From Marsupella aquatica (Eukaryota > Marchantiophyta): 64,000 bases of DNA. A model generated the notes under the pieces. The model worked only from the letters and a program-made list of their open reading frames with translations. It did not search any database and was not told the origin of the DNA. Of the stretch, positions 9,799-20,739 are shown in pieces (position 1 is the first letter of the stretch; every line of letters begins with the position of its first letter). Made by a program: the position numbers and the translations under genes. The DNA lies in NCBI GenBank assembly GCA_973895155.1, contig OZ316899.1:12586001-12650000 (forward strand), read 5' to 3'.

Positions 9799-12428
9799 AT
9801 GTCGCACACGATCCTCTCCAGTTTGGCCATTCGATTCTGGACGCAGTTCCTATCTACCGGAAGACACTTGGCTGACTCATTGAAACACGCCAACCCGCGC
9901 CAATACGAAATCGAACGCGAGTACGAGAGAGCCATCTGCCTAGCAGGACGACACCACTATATCCTTAACTTTGACTACCCGTCTTAGAGCGAGCTTTACC
10001 GACCAGCAGAGGTATCTGGGTACTTCTTCAACGGAGACAAATATATCGGTTTCTAGGAAGCATTGCTTTGGCTTCCGGACGAGGTCTTCAATATCCTGGG
10101 TACGATCGACTTGCACCGACATCACTTCGACCACATCCCTGCTCAGGTTCGGGCTATCATCAACAACGAGTCCAACGCTACCCGTTCGACAAGGCCGTCT
10201 GCACTTGCTTCGGAGAACTTCTACCAGCACCTGCAGAGCTTCATGGGAACTAGACCCTCAACCGCCGGCGTCGGCCCAGTCGACCCCATACCCATATCCG
10301 CACCAACGCAGACTCAGGCTCAGCTTCAGTCTCAGTCTCAGCCTCAGCCTAGCCAACCCCACCGCCGATCGCCCCGCCTGTACAAGTACGCTCCGTCATC
10401 AACGCTATGGACCTTAGCGACGACGACGAGGCTACCCCACCCTTGCTCAGGCGGCCCAGAGGAGCAAACACTCAAGGGGCCAACACTACAGTGTCCCCTC
10501 TCCATGCTCGGACCCAAGGAGCGGCTCCAGCAGACAACACGGTGACCGTGGCCGCCCCGGGCCCAATACTAACGGCGGTAGCACTACCTATGCCCGATCG
10601 AGAGGATGGGGAGGTGTCACCCTCCCCGAGCCAGTCACGGGGGAAGAAGAGGAAGGAACCCGCCGCTGCATCCGGGTTACCATTGGCCATGGTAGCCGCG
10701 GCCAAGGTGACAATGCACCGCATGGGGGAAAACGTGCATAAAAACATCCTCCATCCCAAACATGCGGTGTACCTGAAGACTCAGGGATTTGAGCACCTCG
10801 CCTCTCTCCCCTGGAACACTTGCAGGTACTACGGGGAGGACATGACGGAATTTGTCAAGAATTATGATGACGCACGTCAACATACTCGGCTGCGGGGAAG
10901 GAATATGTCCCTCACGGAAGAATGGCTCAAGATGATCTTCGGGTTACCCGAAGGTGACCACCGAGTCAAATCATGGGCTCCCGGGGGCAAGGGAGCCAAG
11001 TACCAATCCTCAAGTTTTCCCTCAGAGGGAGCAGTGGACAATGGGTTCGTGATGAGGACCTGCCTCATCCCCGAGATAGCTGAGTGACTGGAGTTCCAAA
11101 GGTATGCCCTCCACATGATGGAACCCCAGGGGGAGATCTCCGCTGCCCAGGTTATCCAGGTCGAGAACTATCGACCTAGGAAGTGCGCGTCGTACTTTGC
11201 TAAGAAATTCCATGAAGAGATGGAGCGGCGAAGAAAGACGCTATACATTGGCGGGAAGGCGTATTTCGCTAGCCACATCGAGATCATTCTCGAGTGGTAC
11301 GTTCGGTTTGATCGACGAACCCTTCCCTATGTCAACGTTACAAAGCTGGTCCCAGCTAGGTGGGTTTTCCCGGCCTTGGAGAGACGGCCCCAACCCGAGG
11401 CCCGAAGTCCAGTGGACACGCAGGCTTCACCCACCCCACCTCCACAAGTAGCTATAGTCGTGACCGAGGAGGTACCGGATGGGTCGGTAATTGCAACCGT
11501 AGATGCGATCCAACAGGCCAGGCCAAGTACAGAAGTTGGTACAACGGAGGCCTTACTCGAGCCCGGGTCTCCCAAAGACCCACCGGTGGCTATTCCGGAG
11601 AACCGGACATTGCTGCAGGAGGACACTCCAACCCCTTCCAACACTACGTCCCCAGGGCTGGATGTCACTGCCCCGGCCCCCGCGTGTGTTGACGTTTGCC
11701 CGTGCCCAACTCTGGACAGGCACAACCTGGACCACCCGGAACTCTTCGTACCGGGTACATTTCTGAACGGCCTTCTGGGAGATTTCTCTCATCAAATTGC
11801 CCGGGATACCGGGGAGTTCATGGCCCGGAAGGTAGCCTGTTTCTTCAATCAGGAGTTGGTTGTCGTAGTAAACGCAGGCCGGGCCCAGTCAGAGGCCCTT
11901 CAGAGGATAGAGTGGTACCGGGTGGAGTCCGTATACTTAAAGAACAAAGTTGCGGCTCAAGAGGCTGAGCTTCTACAACTACGACCCAAAGTTGCAGCCG
12001 CCGATGAGTTGTTAGCAAAGGCGCACGCCCTTACCGCCCTAGCCAAACAGGCCAAAGCTGGGAACGAGGCCGAGATTGCACGACTCCGGAACCAGATTGA
12101 CAGTTTGAAGAATCAAACTGTCATCTGGCAGAAAGACCTGGAGGATGCCGAAGAACGGGCCCAGCGGGACACTACGGAGATAGCCACGCTACAGGCCAAA
12201 GTGGCGCGGCTCCAAACCGAAGCCGAGAAGCAGGACCAGCTGGCGGGCAAGCTGACGAGCGACGCCCAGCAGCTGGAGGAGGCAGTGGAGGAGACGGACG
12301 CGGCAAAGCGAGAGAACGAATCTCTGCTGGACCAAGTCCAGCTCCTCAAGGCGGACAACGACAGACTTCGTAAGCAACGGGATGGCCGCTCCCACTCGGG
12401 CGGCTCTGGCAAGCGTGCCAGGCATTAG
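9799..12428 (+). pseudogene. LTR-resident ORF of family C (first copy), broken
   Basis: The same protein as in the better copy at 36434-39063. It starts MSHTILSSLAIRFWTQFLST and is interrupted by TAG 9985-9987 (the other copy has CAG), TAG near 10054 (TGG in the other copy) and a stop at 11085-11087. The pieces are open at 10407-11087 and 11115-12428. Features: a GKKRKEP basic patch; the conserved domain (MSLTEEWLKMIFGLPEGDHR, NGFVMRTCLIPEIAE, EISAAQVIQVENY); a Pro-rich linker; then a strong coiled coil from about 11930 to 12400 ending KRARH. Function unknown. It corresponds in order and motifs to the LTR ORFs of A and B. Confidence 0.75.
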
Positions 12429-13142
12429 CGACAGAGTAGGAATAGAATAGGGTTAGGAATAGCTAAATCAGGCTATGGGGACAAGAACCTGCCCTAGTTA
12501 GAGCAGCACCGCCATGCTGTCCAGTCTGCGTAGGTTAGGATCTTCTAATAAGACACAGCCGTTTTTTGGCCTGACAGTCAGATTAGTTAGGACCTAAGTC
12601 AGTGAATCTTTGGGCGGGAGGACACTCCGTTCCTTGGCCCTTAGTATTTAGTGCACCCCTCGGTAGAGGCAGGGTTGGGTTTTTTTAGTCTCAGTATTGG
12701 ACATCCGCGGTATGTGCGGGGAGTCCCGACCTCTGGGAGTGGAAGAGTACCAAGGGGAGGGTGTAAGACTAAGCTTATTGGGCGAGTACGGAGCCGGGTT
12801 CCATTGTAGTGTACACCCTCGACCTCGGACCTGTTCACTCCAGAGCATTCGGGTCAACTAAGTGTACGCATATGTCTCTTATGGAGTAAAATCCCTTCCC
12901 GTTATTTCCTTCGTATAAATTGAGATTTTATGCTTGTGCGTATGTATGTGTGTGAATCTCGTGTATAGGTGCCAACGCTTGGCCGAACGCACTACCCAAG
13001 TAGTGCACGAGGTGCAGCTTGCGTGTACGTGGTTGCGAGCCCGGGTTGAGCACCCATTCCACCAAAATCCGGATCGAAGGCGGACAATATGAAGGCTTAG
13101 AAGCCCTTAAGCCAGGGTCGATCTTGCTATCGATTGAGGTAC

Positions 13143-13158
13143 GTTCCGGCGGCGGAAC
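13143..13158 (+). promoter_or_regulatory. Conserved motif GTTCCG-GCGG-CGGAAC in LTR C
   Basis: Six-base inverted arms around GCGG, followed by ACAAATCATACCTAAGAGG. This is the family C form of the motif at 6538 (A) and 16616 (D). It lies about 170 bp before the LTR end. Confidence 0.6.
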
Positions 13159-13339
13159 ACAAATCATACCTAAGAGGTGTCCGTATATGATGATAGGCGC
13201 ACTTAGCGCTATTTTATGTAAGTTGGGTGCATTCCGTGCCTCCCTCCCTGCCCGAACCCTCATTTTGACAAAGGTTGTGCCTATTTAAGCCAAAGCCCGG
13301 AGTAAGGCCAAGGCTGACGACGTGACATAGCCTTTGTTT

Positions 13340-13360
13340 TTGGCGCTAGATGGAGGGGGC
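13340..13360 (+). other. Primer-binding site, family C
   Basis: TTGGCGCTAGATGGAGGGGG, identical to the family A site, begins about 12 bp after the LTR end (TAGCCTTTGTTT between). An identical primer site in A and C supports close kinship. Confidence 0.7.
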
Positions 13361-13573
13361 ACTCTACGTGTAGTAGAGGGGAGACATGTGCGGGTGCACC
13401 TGGGCAGAATACACCAGGCCCGTGTGAGTTACTAACCATCGCGTGTATATGAGTAAATGTCCGTCACTCGTTCTCAAGCAGCCTACTTGAGGAGATTGAC
13501 TAGCGAATGAGAGAGTGCAACCACAGCAAGCTCCGACTCTTTAGGATCGGAGGATTCGCAATCACCTCGGCAA

Positions 13574-14488
13574 ATGAACATACCACCAGGACCCTCGGGG
13601 TCCGGTCCAACCGGTCCTGCTCCAGTTCCTGCTGCACCACCGCCACCAGTACCTATGGCAGCCACCCCGCCGATGGCCCGCGTTGCCCAAGCTCCTCCAC
13701 AAACATCGCAACGGTCGCGGTTTCATTATCGACCTTTCAAAGGGCATCATGGGGATGATCCGAATGAATGGTTGGATGAGTTTGAAGCCACTGCTAAGGC
13801 TAACGGGGAAGACGCCATTAAGCTAACTGTCCTCCCTGGAGTGATGCGGGGAGAAGCTCATCCATGGTACAACTCACTGCCACCCGGTACTACATGGGCA
13901 CAATTCCAAGTTGCGTTGCTGCAAGAATTTTGTGCTATTGGATCCGAGCAACGCTCTTTATTAAAGATCGGCCAGCTTCGCATGGGAAAAAAAGAGTCCC
14001 TGCAAAAGTTCATTCAAAAGTTTCAGAAACTTGCTGCCAAGATACGGCCTAGGCCTGGTGACGCACTCCAGCTTACGTGGTTCCTCCATGGTTTGCCCAC
14101 GAATATGCAATTCTGGGTGCGCCAGAATAACCCAATTTCAATGCAAGCAGCCATAGCGTGCGCCGAAACCTACCGGGAGTCCACCTATAATTCTTGGCGA
14201 AGCCAGCGGGCACACCGCAAGAAGGGCAAGTACGAGACCTTCAGTGACAGTTACTCTGAATCAGACGACGAGAAGAAGAAGAAGCGCAAGAAGAAGAAGA
14301 AATGCAAGAAGAAGAAGAAACATCGTTCGACCTCGTCCAGTTCGGAGACAGAATCTAGTTCAGATTCAACTTCAAACAGCGTGTCCTCCACCACCAACTC
14401 ATCGGGAAGTGATTCAGAGAGCAAGAGCCAGAGCAAGAAGAAGAAAAGGAGGGTTAAGAAGGAGGGGAAAATCAAACCCCGTGCTTGA
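13574..14488 (+). pseudogene. gag: Gag (capsid part), family C
   Basis: 304 codons. A Pro-rich N-terminus is followed by the gag core (DDPNEWLDEFEATAKANGED, LPGVMRGEAHPWYNSLPPG, LTWFLHGLPTNMQFWVRQ; about residues 50-215). Then come a run of Lys/Arg (KKKKRKKKKKCKKKKKH) and a Ser-rich run. This layout matches A and B gag. The stop at 14486-14488 follows an apparent one-base shift, since the same protein continues in another frame from 14485. It is therefore a broken copy. Confidence 0.8.
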
Positions 14489-15458
14489 AGAACGATACCC
14501 GATCCAAGGCTGCCGAAGCAGACAAGCTTAACAAAATCACGGATCGCCTCAAAGCACTGTCAGTACATCTCGCGGAAAAGCCGGTGGAGAAGAAGAAGCC
14601 ATCTGAGATCCGAGCCCATGCGTGGTGTTCAAAGTGCTTCCAATCCGAGCATGTCGTGCAAGAATGCCCAAGATGGAAGAACCGAGTTCACCAGGTGGAA
14701 TTAGATGATGTCGACAACCCGGGACCTGAAGCGGAGTCCACGGAGTATTTCTTTGAAGACCCTCCTGATTCGGTGTATCAGATTTCAATGGTGGGTCCGC
14801 GTAACTTAGCAGGTAGCACTGCATACCCCTACCCAAACAATAGCCGAAGTTTCCAAGTTATCAGTAATCCTAGCATTACCCCTAAACCAGGGATTTGGCG
14901 ATCCTCGGTTTGTTACAACTGTGAGAAGCCAGGCCACTTTGCGAGGGAATGCACAGAACCAAGACGCAGGGGGATGGCCGTGGCATGCCACTATGTCAAG
15001 TCTGCAAAATGGAAGCTCATTCCATGGCCAATTGTCCATTGGTAATAGCCGCTCGAACAAATGGAGCAAGACCAGCTCAGGGCGGACCGGCCACGAGCGA
15101 TGCAATCGTCCAAATGACTGTTGTGGAATGGCAAGATGACAACACCGAGTGGGTGAATCTGGTGGATGTGGCGGAGCACCCTAATCCATCTGACGAGGCT
15201 GAGTGCTACCGAGTGTCAACAAGAGCCGAACGGAAGGAAGAGAAGCAGGAGGAGAAACGCAGGAAAAAGCAAGATACTACTCCGGTGCAGCCAGCGATAG
15301 ACATACCCCCAGAGAAAGATGATTACTACCGTAGGGACGACCCGAAGCTAATTTTCTTCCGCATCAAAGAAATGGTAAAGAAACAGCTGGAGGCCTATGA
15401 AGCTCGAGAATACCAGAAGGCAATCGATAAGGACATCAAAGCAGCTGAAGCCGCCTGA
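14485..15458 (+). pseudogene. Gag nucleocapsid region with zinc knuckles, family C
   Basis: Continues gag in shifted frames (14485 to about 14985, then 14949-15458). Knuckle-like motifs: CSKCFQSEHVVQEC (about 14629-14670), CYNCEKPGHFAREC (about 14911-14952) and CQVCKMEAHSMANC (about 14995-15036). A Glu/Lys/Arg-rich region follows before TGA 15456-15458. Two frameshifts and a stop show decay. Confidence 0.7.
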
Positions 15459-15965
15459 CGACAGGAGCAAGAAAAGCAGGAGGAAGGCAAGCAGCAGCCG
15501 AAGGAAGAAAAGAAGGAGGACTATGATATTAAGGAAGACGTGAAGAGTTGCCCGGTTACAGCAACAGTAGGACAACTGCTACAAAACAATCCACAGTACC
15601 GACGGCAACTGAGGGAGTTGCTTATGGGTCGATGACGGAGGCGACTACCCCGTGTTGGGATCGCGGATTGCAACATGATATGCGAGGACCTGGGAGCGCC
15701 CGACATCTTGATTGAAATAAATAATTGTACCATCAAGATGGTTCTCGTGGACGGAGGAGCAGGCGTCAACATCATGACTGAAGAAACATCAGTCAAGTTA
15801 TGATACCTCACGTATCAACCCACGGCCCGAGCTATCAGATTAGCAAATAGGGCAAGGGTCCTCCCATTAGGCACGCTCACACGGGTGCTCACTCTGGTGG
15901 GAGGGGTGGAGTTCTATCTCAACTTCCTAGTCATGAGGAAGGTTCGGCCCTCCTCTTATCCGGTC
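15459..15965 (+). pseudogene. Retropepsin region, family C, 3' truncated
   Basis: TATVGQLLQNNPQYRRQLRE (near 15553-15612) matches the segment before the protease in A. VLVDGGAGVNIMTEE (near 15742-15785) is the active-site region, of DGGA type. In-frame TGA codons occur near 15634 (CGA-like context) and 15801. Homology to the other families ends at about 15965 (...PVL, where GRPWL should follow), and the sequence passes into TTTAGGGTTTAGGG. The rest of C's pol and its 3' LTR are missing. Confidence 0.7.
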
Positions 15966-16749
15966 CTCCGTTTAGGGTTTAGGGTTTTAGCAGCATGTGT
16001 GTGCCGCATGCCTTTTTAGTTTAGGGATTTCTTAGTGCAGGGTTTTAGCGGCGCCGCTAGGGTAGCCGCCATCGTTGTGACCCCATGAGGGGTGCTTTGG
16101 TGTGGTTTTTTGGTATTTAGGGGGAGAGCCCCGAAGTAGTTAGGGGGGAAACTTAGCGTAGTGCTTTGATGCTTTTGAGTAGATTTTGTGAGTAGCGCAC
16201 CGATTAGGAGAAGTTCAAGTCAGAGTAGTGAGGTGGAGAACGTAGCACTTGTCCCCGGGAGGCAGGAGTTGGGTAGACGGCAGGAGGCCGGGTTGTCCTT
16301 GCATGTGTTACGGGAAACACCAAGAGATATGGATTTGGCTTGAGGTTCCAATATTTTGTGTGTCACTTGTTGTTGCTTGTGTTGTTTGTTTTCCTCCCCT
16401 AGTGCATGTGGTCGGTTTCGTTGTGGAAACATTTTCCCTTGTCACTAGTGTTCAAACCTTATTGTAAACGTTTGTATGCTTGCCCATTGAGGGGGGGTGG
16501 TGACAACACTCACCCGGTGGGTATGAGTTGTAGATGGTAGGACCAGTCCCTTGGACTTGATCAAAAACGGAGAGACCAATCGGTAGACTTGATCAAAAAG
16601 TACACTTCCGGGAGCGGAATCAAACATACTCATCCTTAGGTGTGGAAATACTCCAAATAGCGTCCCTCCACGACCCCGTAATACGATACCAACGGTTTAA
16701 GCGAAGAAACGTACGGTTTGCACGTATTAATCGTTGGATAGGCAAGTGA
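15966..16749 (+). mobile_element. 3' part of a fourth LTR (family D), 5'-truncated
   Basis: It has no ORF. It ends GGCAAGTGACA, similar to the C end GACGTGACA, and contains the shared motif TTCCGGGAGCGGAA (16616-16629) followed by TCAAACATACTCATCC. To its right lies an A' LTR ORF fragment beginning CTTGG (16750-16754), the likely right target duplication. The left copy is lost because the left side joins C's protease through a telomere-like sequence. Most likely it is the end of a C-related LTR inserted in A'. Confidence 0.5.
16616..16629 (+). promoter_or_regulatory. Conserved TTCCG-N4-CGGAA motif in LTR D
   Basis: TTCCGGGAGCGGAA is a variant loop of the same motif seen in A and C, about 120 bp before the LTR end. 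Confidence 0.5.
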
Positions 16750-17474
16750 CACTTGGCCACTTGCAGGTCTTCCACCTCGGCTTCCTTCTCTTTAAGCCGT
16801 CGGATGACCTCGTCCTTCTTGCTTCTCTCCAAAGCCACCGCTTCTTCTAATCGGTGCTTTTCCAACATCTCCCTCTGGAAAAAGGGTCCCTGCTCCAACT
16901 CCTCCCCAAAGATGCTAAGCGCCAGGTCCCCACACATCTCCCCGTACTCCATGGCTCTATCCTTAGCATAGGTGGAGTAACTAGAAGTCATCGGCATCAA
17001 CCACTGCGGCCTCTGCTCCCAAGCCGTCTTGCGGATTTCTTCTACGGTGGCAAGAGGGTTGCTTCTTTTTTCGGCAAGCCGCCTGATGTCCTCCGGCCAA
17101 TCTCCTCCTGGTAAATCCTTCTCCCTAGCCAGGGCTGCTCTCTCTTCCTCCCTAAGTTGCTCCTGAAATTCTTGTGCCGTTTGCTTTATGCTGTCAAAGC
17201 TCGGGGGAGCAACCTCTGGTGGGGGAGACTCGGGGTTACTCTGCTGGGTGGGGTCCCCTCAAACTACTCTTGGAAGCATGGGGATAAATCGGCCACAGGT
17301 CCTTACTCCTGGAACATGATGATCCGACCCATAGCCGGAGTTATCATTGCTGTAGTCCTCCACCGCCTCCTCCACTACTTGGACTCCCGGCTCCTCTGCC
17401 TCTGATTTGGGGCTTGAGGCTCCCACGTACATTCGCACTCCCGGCTTGTGTTCTGGCCTGAATCTCTCCTTGGT
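16750..17474 (-). pseudogene. Left fragment of the A' LTR (LTR ORF, coiled-coil start)
   Basis: On the minus strand this reads the A LTR ORF from the PGVRMYVG-like junction through the FDGIKQTAQEFQE region to the start of the coiled coil (SKKDEVIRRLKEKEAEVEDL). It matches 31070-31800. Its right edge CTCTCCTTGGT meets B's LTR, and the continuation is found at 50674 beyond B. The two pieces are therefore one A LTR split by B. Its left edge meets LTR D. Confidence 0.8.
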
Positions 17475-18479
17475 TGTAGAGTAGGGTTTAAGGAAATATG
17501 AATTACTTTCCTCTTAAACAACTAGAATTCGTTCCCGTTAAGAGCTTGTGAGACCTAAAAGATTGTATTAATATACTTTGAGATAGTTAAGCTAACTTAT
17601 CTCAGATTTTAAGCCTTTACCAACATGCTTAGGTCAGATGGAAGGAGTTTTTAATACATCCTCAGGTATTGTGATGTTTGTATCATCAACAGTGCAATAA
17701 TCAATTCTAAAACTATAATAAAACAACCAAAAGCCGGAGGCGTAAAGAGAGGATTAGGCGAGCCTTAAATGTCTCATCTCCTCTTGCCACTTAGCAATCT
17801 GTGACTAAGTTAGGCATGATTAAGAGTCAACAGAGAGTCTGACAAAATTAGGCTGATGCCTAAAGCTCATCTTTAAAGCCAACCATCTAAGAATTTGTAA
17901 AAGATGCATATAAGATAGCCCGTATTAACTTTCTGACCTATGTCAAGACAAAGGTGGTACTGATTACTCCGAACTAACTTATTCTTCTATTCAATCCTTC
18001 AGATTGCTCTTTTAGGACTACGCAATTTGTGAGTTCTCGTATGGTGTTTCTTCCACTAATACTTAATAAGCCATAAGTATTCCATAGTCAACATGAATCT
18101 TTAGACCTTTGCATGGACTCAGGCATGCATTTCCAGTCAGCCTAAAGGTTAACTATGACATTGCTAGTCACTTTCCATAGATTTTCTAGCAAGAATGGTC
18201 ACACACTAATGTCCAAACACAAAGCATAGATCACCAAAATTATGAATCTATTACTTCTCTTCAAAGAAGGAGACTTTCAAAAGTGAAATGCAAGTCTGAG
18301 TAAAATGGTGGAAACTTTCCCTCTTATACTTAGGGACAAGTCTCCTCTAAACAAAAGTTGAAGAGGTATGCCCCTTCAATTCCTAACCTAAGTGTAAAAG
18401 TAAAAAGTAATGCTAAAGTCTGAAACTAGACTATGAGATAAAGTGCTCAGCAAAAATTCAAAGTCTAATTCTTCCTATA

Positions 18480-20066
18480 CTAAGTTTTATAGGGCTTCAA
18501 ACACGAAACCGGATCAAAAACCGAGTGGGAAACCGGATGGAAAGCCGGTTCAACTTCCGGATGGAATAACTTTTTACTCTTCAGGAGTTGAACATCAATG
18601 AAGTACTGCTTGAATAGTTGGGTCTGTACCAGGTCCTCTCCCTTGGTTTCTACTAAGGGTTCCAGGTGATCCATAGCTCTGGAAATGTTATCGAAGAGTA
18701 GTTGCTCCACTGTGGTCTTCTCCTTTGCCTTGTGCAGCAACTGTTCAAGATGATACTTCTTCTTCTCTTTCTCTAATGATTTCTCTAGCTGCTCAATCTT
18801 GACCTTGTTCTCATCTCCTTTCATCAGGTCCTCCACTTTCTTCACAAGGTCAGCAGGAGCCACACCAGTCACATGGGAGAGCCTTGAGAGCACTGGTTCC
18901 ATGATTCCCATCTTGGTCTTGATGGCCGAAAGATCCTTGAATAAACAAGAAAAATGGTGTAGGGTAGAGTGTGAAAGACCAGCTGAAGAGGTAGTAGCGC
19001 CACTCATCGGGTAGGAAACCGGGTCAGAAACCGGTTCAGAAGCCGGTTCAGTTTTGTCGAGTTTCCTCTTCTTGGTTGGCCCTACAAAGTCGATCTCTTC
19101 CGGCTCTGGGTCATCTTCAGACTCTGGTAAGCTCTGAATTTCTGGATCCAAGACTCCATATTTCACATAGCTGCTCTTGGTGCCAAATGCACTCTTCTCA
19201 TGTTTGAATAAGGTTTGGTCATGAGAGTATAGATGTACCAAGTAACAGGAGAGAGCAGTGGGGGCTCTGTTGGACAGGGCGGAGACCTGCTTCTCTAGAA
19301 CACTTGAGAAGATAGTAGCCCATGATACCTCTATGGTTTTGAAGAAGGAAGCAATGATAGTACTTCCTACTTTAAGAATCACCCTCCTTGGTTTCTCTGG
19401 ATAGATGAGGGGGACTAGGAATGCCATCACGTTCCTGAGGTCCTTGTGAGTACACTGGTTGATGGTCCATCCTTCTTTGGCATCCATCTTGCCACCAAAG
19501 TATTCCACTGTGAGATTCTCTCCTCTGGGGCAGAAGCCACTCCCTTTCACTGGTAGCTGAAAAGCTTCTCCAACGAATGCCTTGGTCCAAGCTTCTGGTC
19601 GAGCTCGTGCAGTCTTCTGAAATTCTGTGGGAGGAACTCCTGCCAGCACTTCCCTTACCATGTCTTCACTCAGAAATCCCCAAGTAAGATCCATCAAGGA
19701 GGCACAGCCCATTAGTGTAAGATCTTTTCGGAGCTGTTCCTTCTCAGCTGCATCAGTAGGAATGAGGGGTCTCAAGGGCTTCATGGTGATCTGAGCCTCC
19801 TTCCTCTTTGAACGTCGTACTTCAGGCTTTACTGGAGTCCCACTCTGAGTCTTGGAAGAAGGACTGCTCTTGGCACTCTTCATACTGCCTGGTAGTTGGA
19901 GTAGCAAACAGATTTGAACCGGTGAAGGCAGAAGGTATGAGCTAGAAGTGAATATAGCCTCTATAATTACTCCGTCGCGTATATCAGCCAACCTTCTCCA
20001 TCTCAGCACACTTTCAGCGAAAACAAACGTCCAGCAAGCGAGATATAGCAGAAACCGGTTCGCCAC
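18480..20066 (-). CDS. LTR-resident ORF of family B (3' LTR copy)
   Basis: 528 codons, uninterrupted. The first Met opens a hydrophobic stretch; a more natural start may be the Met about 60 codons in (MKSAKSSPSSKTQSG). The globular domain lies at about residues 85-290 with WTKAFVGEAFQLPVKGSG and NQCTHKDLRNVMAFLVPLIY, alignable with A (TCTNPHIGEMIDFL) and C. An acidic stretch, an NLS-like PTKKRKLDK (about residue 340) and Glu/Lys/Leu-rich helices (about residues 400-490) follow. The C-terminus HPVSHSVFDPVSCLKPYKT lies after the site of the 370-bp LTR difference and may not be original. It is the only LTR ORF here without an internal stop. Function unknown; a nuclear, self-associating protein is inferred. 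Confidence 0.7.
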   Translation of the reverse strand: MANRFLLYLACWTFVFAESVLRWRRLADIRDGVIIEAIFTSSSYLLPSPVQICLLLQLPGSMKSAKSSPSSKTQSGTPVKPEVRRSKRKEAQITMKPLRPLIPTDAAEKEQLRKDLTLMGCASLMDLTWGFLSEDMVREVLAGVPPTEFQKTARARPEAWTKAFVGEAFQLPVKGSGFCPRGENLTVEYFGGKMDAKEGWTINQCTHKDLRNVMAFLVPLIYPEKPRRVILKVGSTIIASFFKTIEVSWATIFSSVLEKQVSALSNRAPTALSCYLVHLYSHDQTLFKHEKSAFGTKSSYVKYGVLDPEIQSLPESEDDPEPEEIDFVGPTKKRKLDKTEPASEPVSDPVSYPMSGATTSSAGLSHSTLHHFSCLFKDLSAIKTKMGIMEPVLSRLSHVTGVAPADLVKKVEDLMKGDENKVKIEQLEKSLEKEKKKYHLEQLLHKAKEKTTVEQLLFDNISRAMDHLEPLVETKGEDLVQTQLFKQYFIDVQLLKSKKLFHPEVEPAFHPVSHSVFDPVSCLKPYKT

Positions 20067-20210
20067 CGGTTCAGTTCCGGTTCAGAAACCGGCTCAAGCC
20101 CCGGAAGTAGACAACTATCAAAACAGGGGGCCTTAGCGCCAATCTCCACATCCCCAGCCTTCCCTCCAAGCGTAGGAGTAGGCTGCCACCTCACACGAGT
20201 CTGTCAAGGA

Positions 20211-20220
20211 TCTCTTATAC
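20211..20220 (-). promoter_or_regulatory. TATA-like box of LTR B
   Basis: On the minus strand GGTATAAGAGATCC, about 150 bp upstream of the first ATG of the LTR ORF. In the other LTR it is ATATAAGAGATCC (50157-50166). The arrangement is as in C: promoter, then LTR ORF. Confidence 0.45.
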
Positions 20221-20726
20221 CTTTCTCTCACAGAAACTAGAATGGTCCTATAATCCGGACCCAAGATCCTCAACCGAAAGGGAAGAGCCTCCTTTCTCTA
20301 CTGCTTCAACAAGCCTATTCACTCGGGAGCTCAAAACTTACTCTGTTCAGCTTTGAGAGGTGTGAGAAGAGCAAAACCGGTTCGTCCTTAAGAGGGATTC
20401 CGGCTCACTGTCAGGAGTCCAATGCTTATGGGTTTTCCCCAGGACGAAGAGCGTAGCCTTGGCTTCAAGAACCTGGTGTTAGATTTTCTTGATAGCGTCC
20501 GGAGACAATTTTACGGCTTCCGGTTCGTGGTCCGGTTTCCTTCTCTTTACCAAGAAATACTTTCTTCCGATTGAGCCTCTTTTCCTTCTCTTAATCTCTT
20601 GAATGGTTGTTAGACTTTCAATAATGGTTTGCTTAGCATTTAAGGTTCTTCTTTCCCGCTTCAAAGGCAAAAAAAATTTAATTTTTCCACTTTCTTTATT
20701 CCTTTCTTCTTAACCATGTTATCACA

Positions 20727-20739
20727 TAACCCCCTCCTC
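20727..20739 (-). other. Polypurine tract of element B
   Basis: On the minus strand GAGGAGGGGGTTA directly precedes the 3' LTR start TGTGATAAC. This is the expected position for the primer of second-strand synthesis, just after the pol stop codon. Confidence 0.8.

Larger units (their letters stand above)
9332..13327 (+). mobile_element. 5' LTR of family C Ty3/gypsy element
   Basis: It starts TGTGACGCCGCCGGTACGG and ends GACGTGACA, and matches the solo LTR at 35970-39959 over its whole length (about 4.0 kb). A primer-binding site and gag follow, so this is the 5' LTR. The base group before it, GGAGG (9327-9331), would be the target duplication, but the other end of the element is lost. Inside are a TATA box, a long sense ORF (9799-12428, broken) and a noncoding tail of about 900 bp. 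Confidence 0.9.
17475..20726 (-). repeat. 3' LTR of element B (3252 bp)
   Basis: Nearly identical to 47055-50673 except for about 370 bp missing near 18600. It contains the LTR ORF (18480-20066), a TATA-like box on the minus strand at 20211-20220, many AACCGGTT-like words and an AT-rich noncoding end of about 1 kb (17475-18480). Confidence 0.92.

Noticed and set aside
16249-16467. 72-codon ORF in LTR D as an LTR-resident gene like those of A-C
   Set aside because: It is hydrophobic, Val/Cys-rich, without the conserved domain or coiled coil. The D fragment probably lost its ORF region with its left end.
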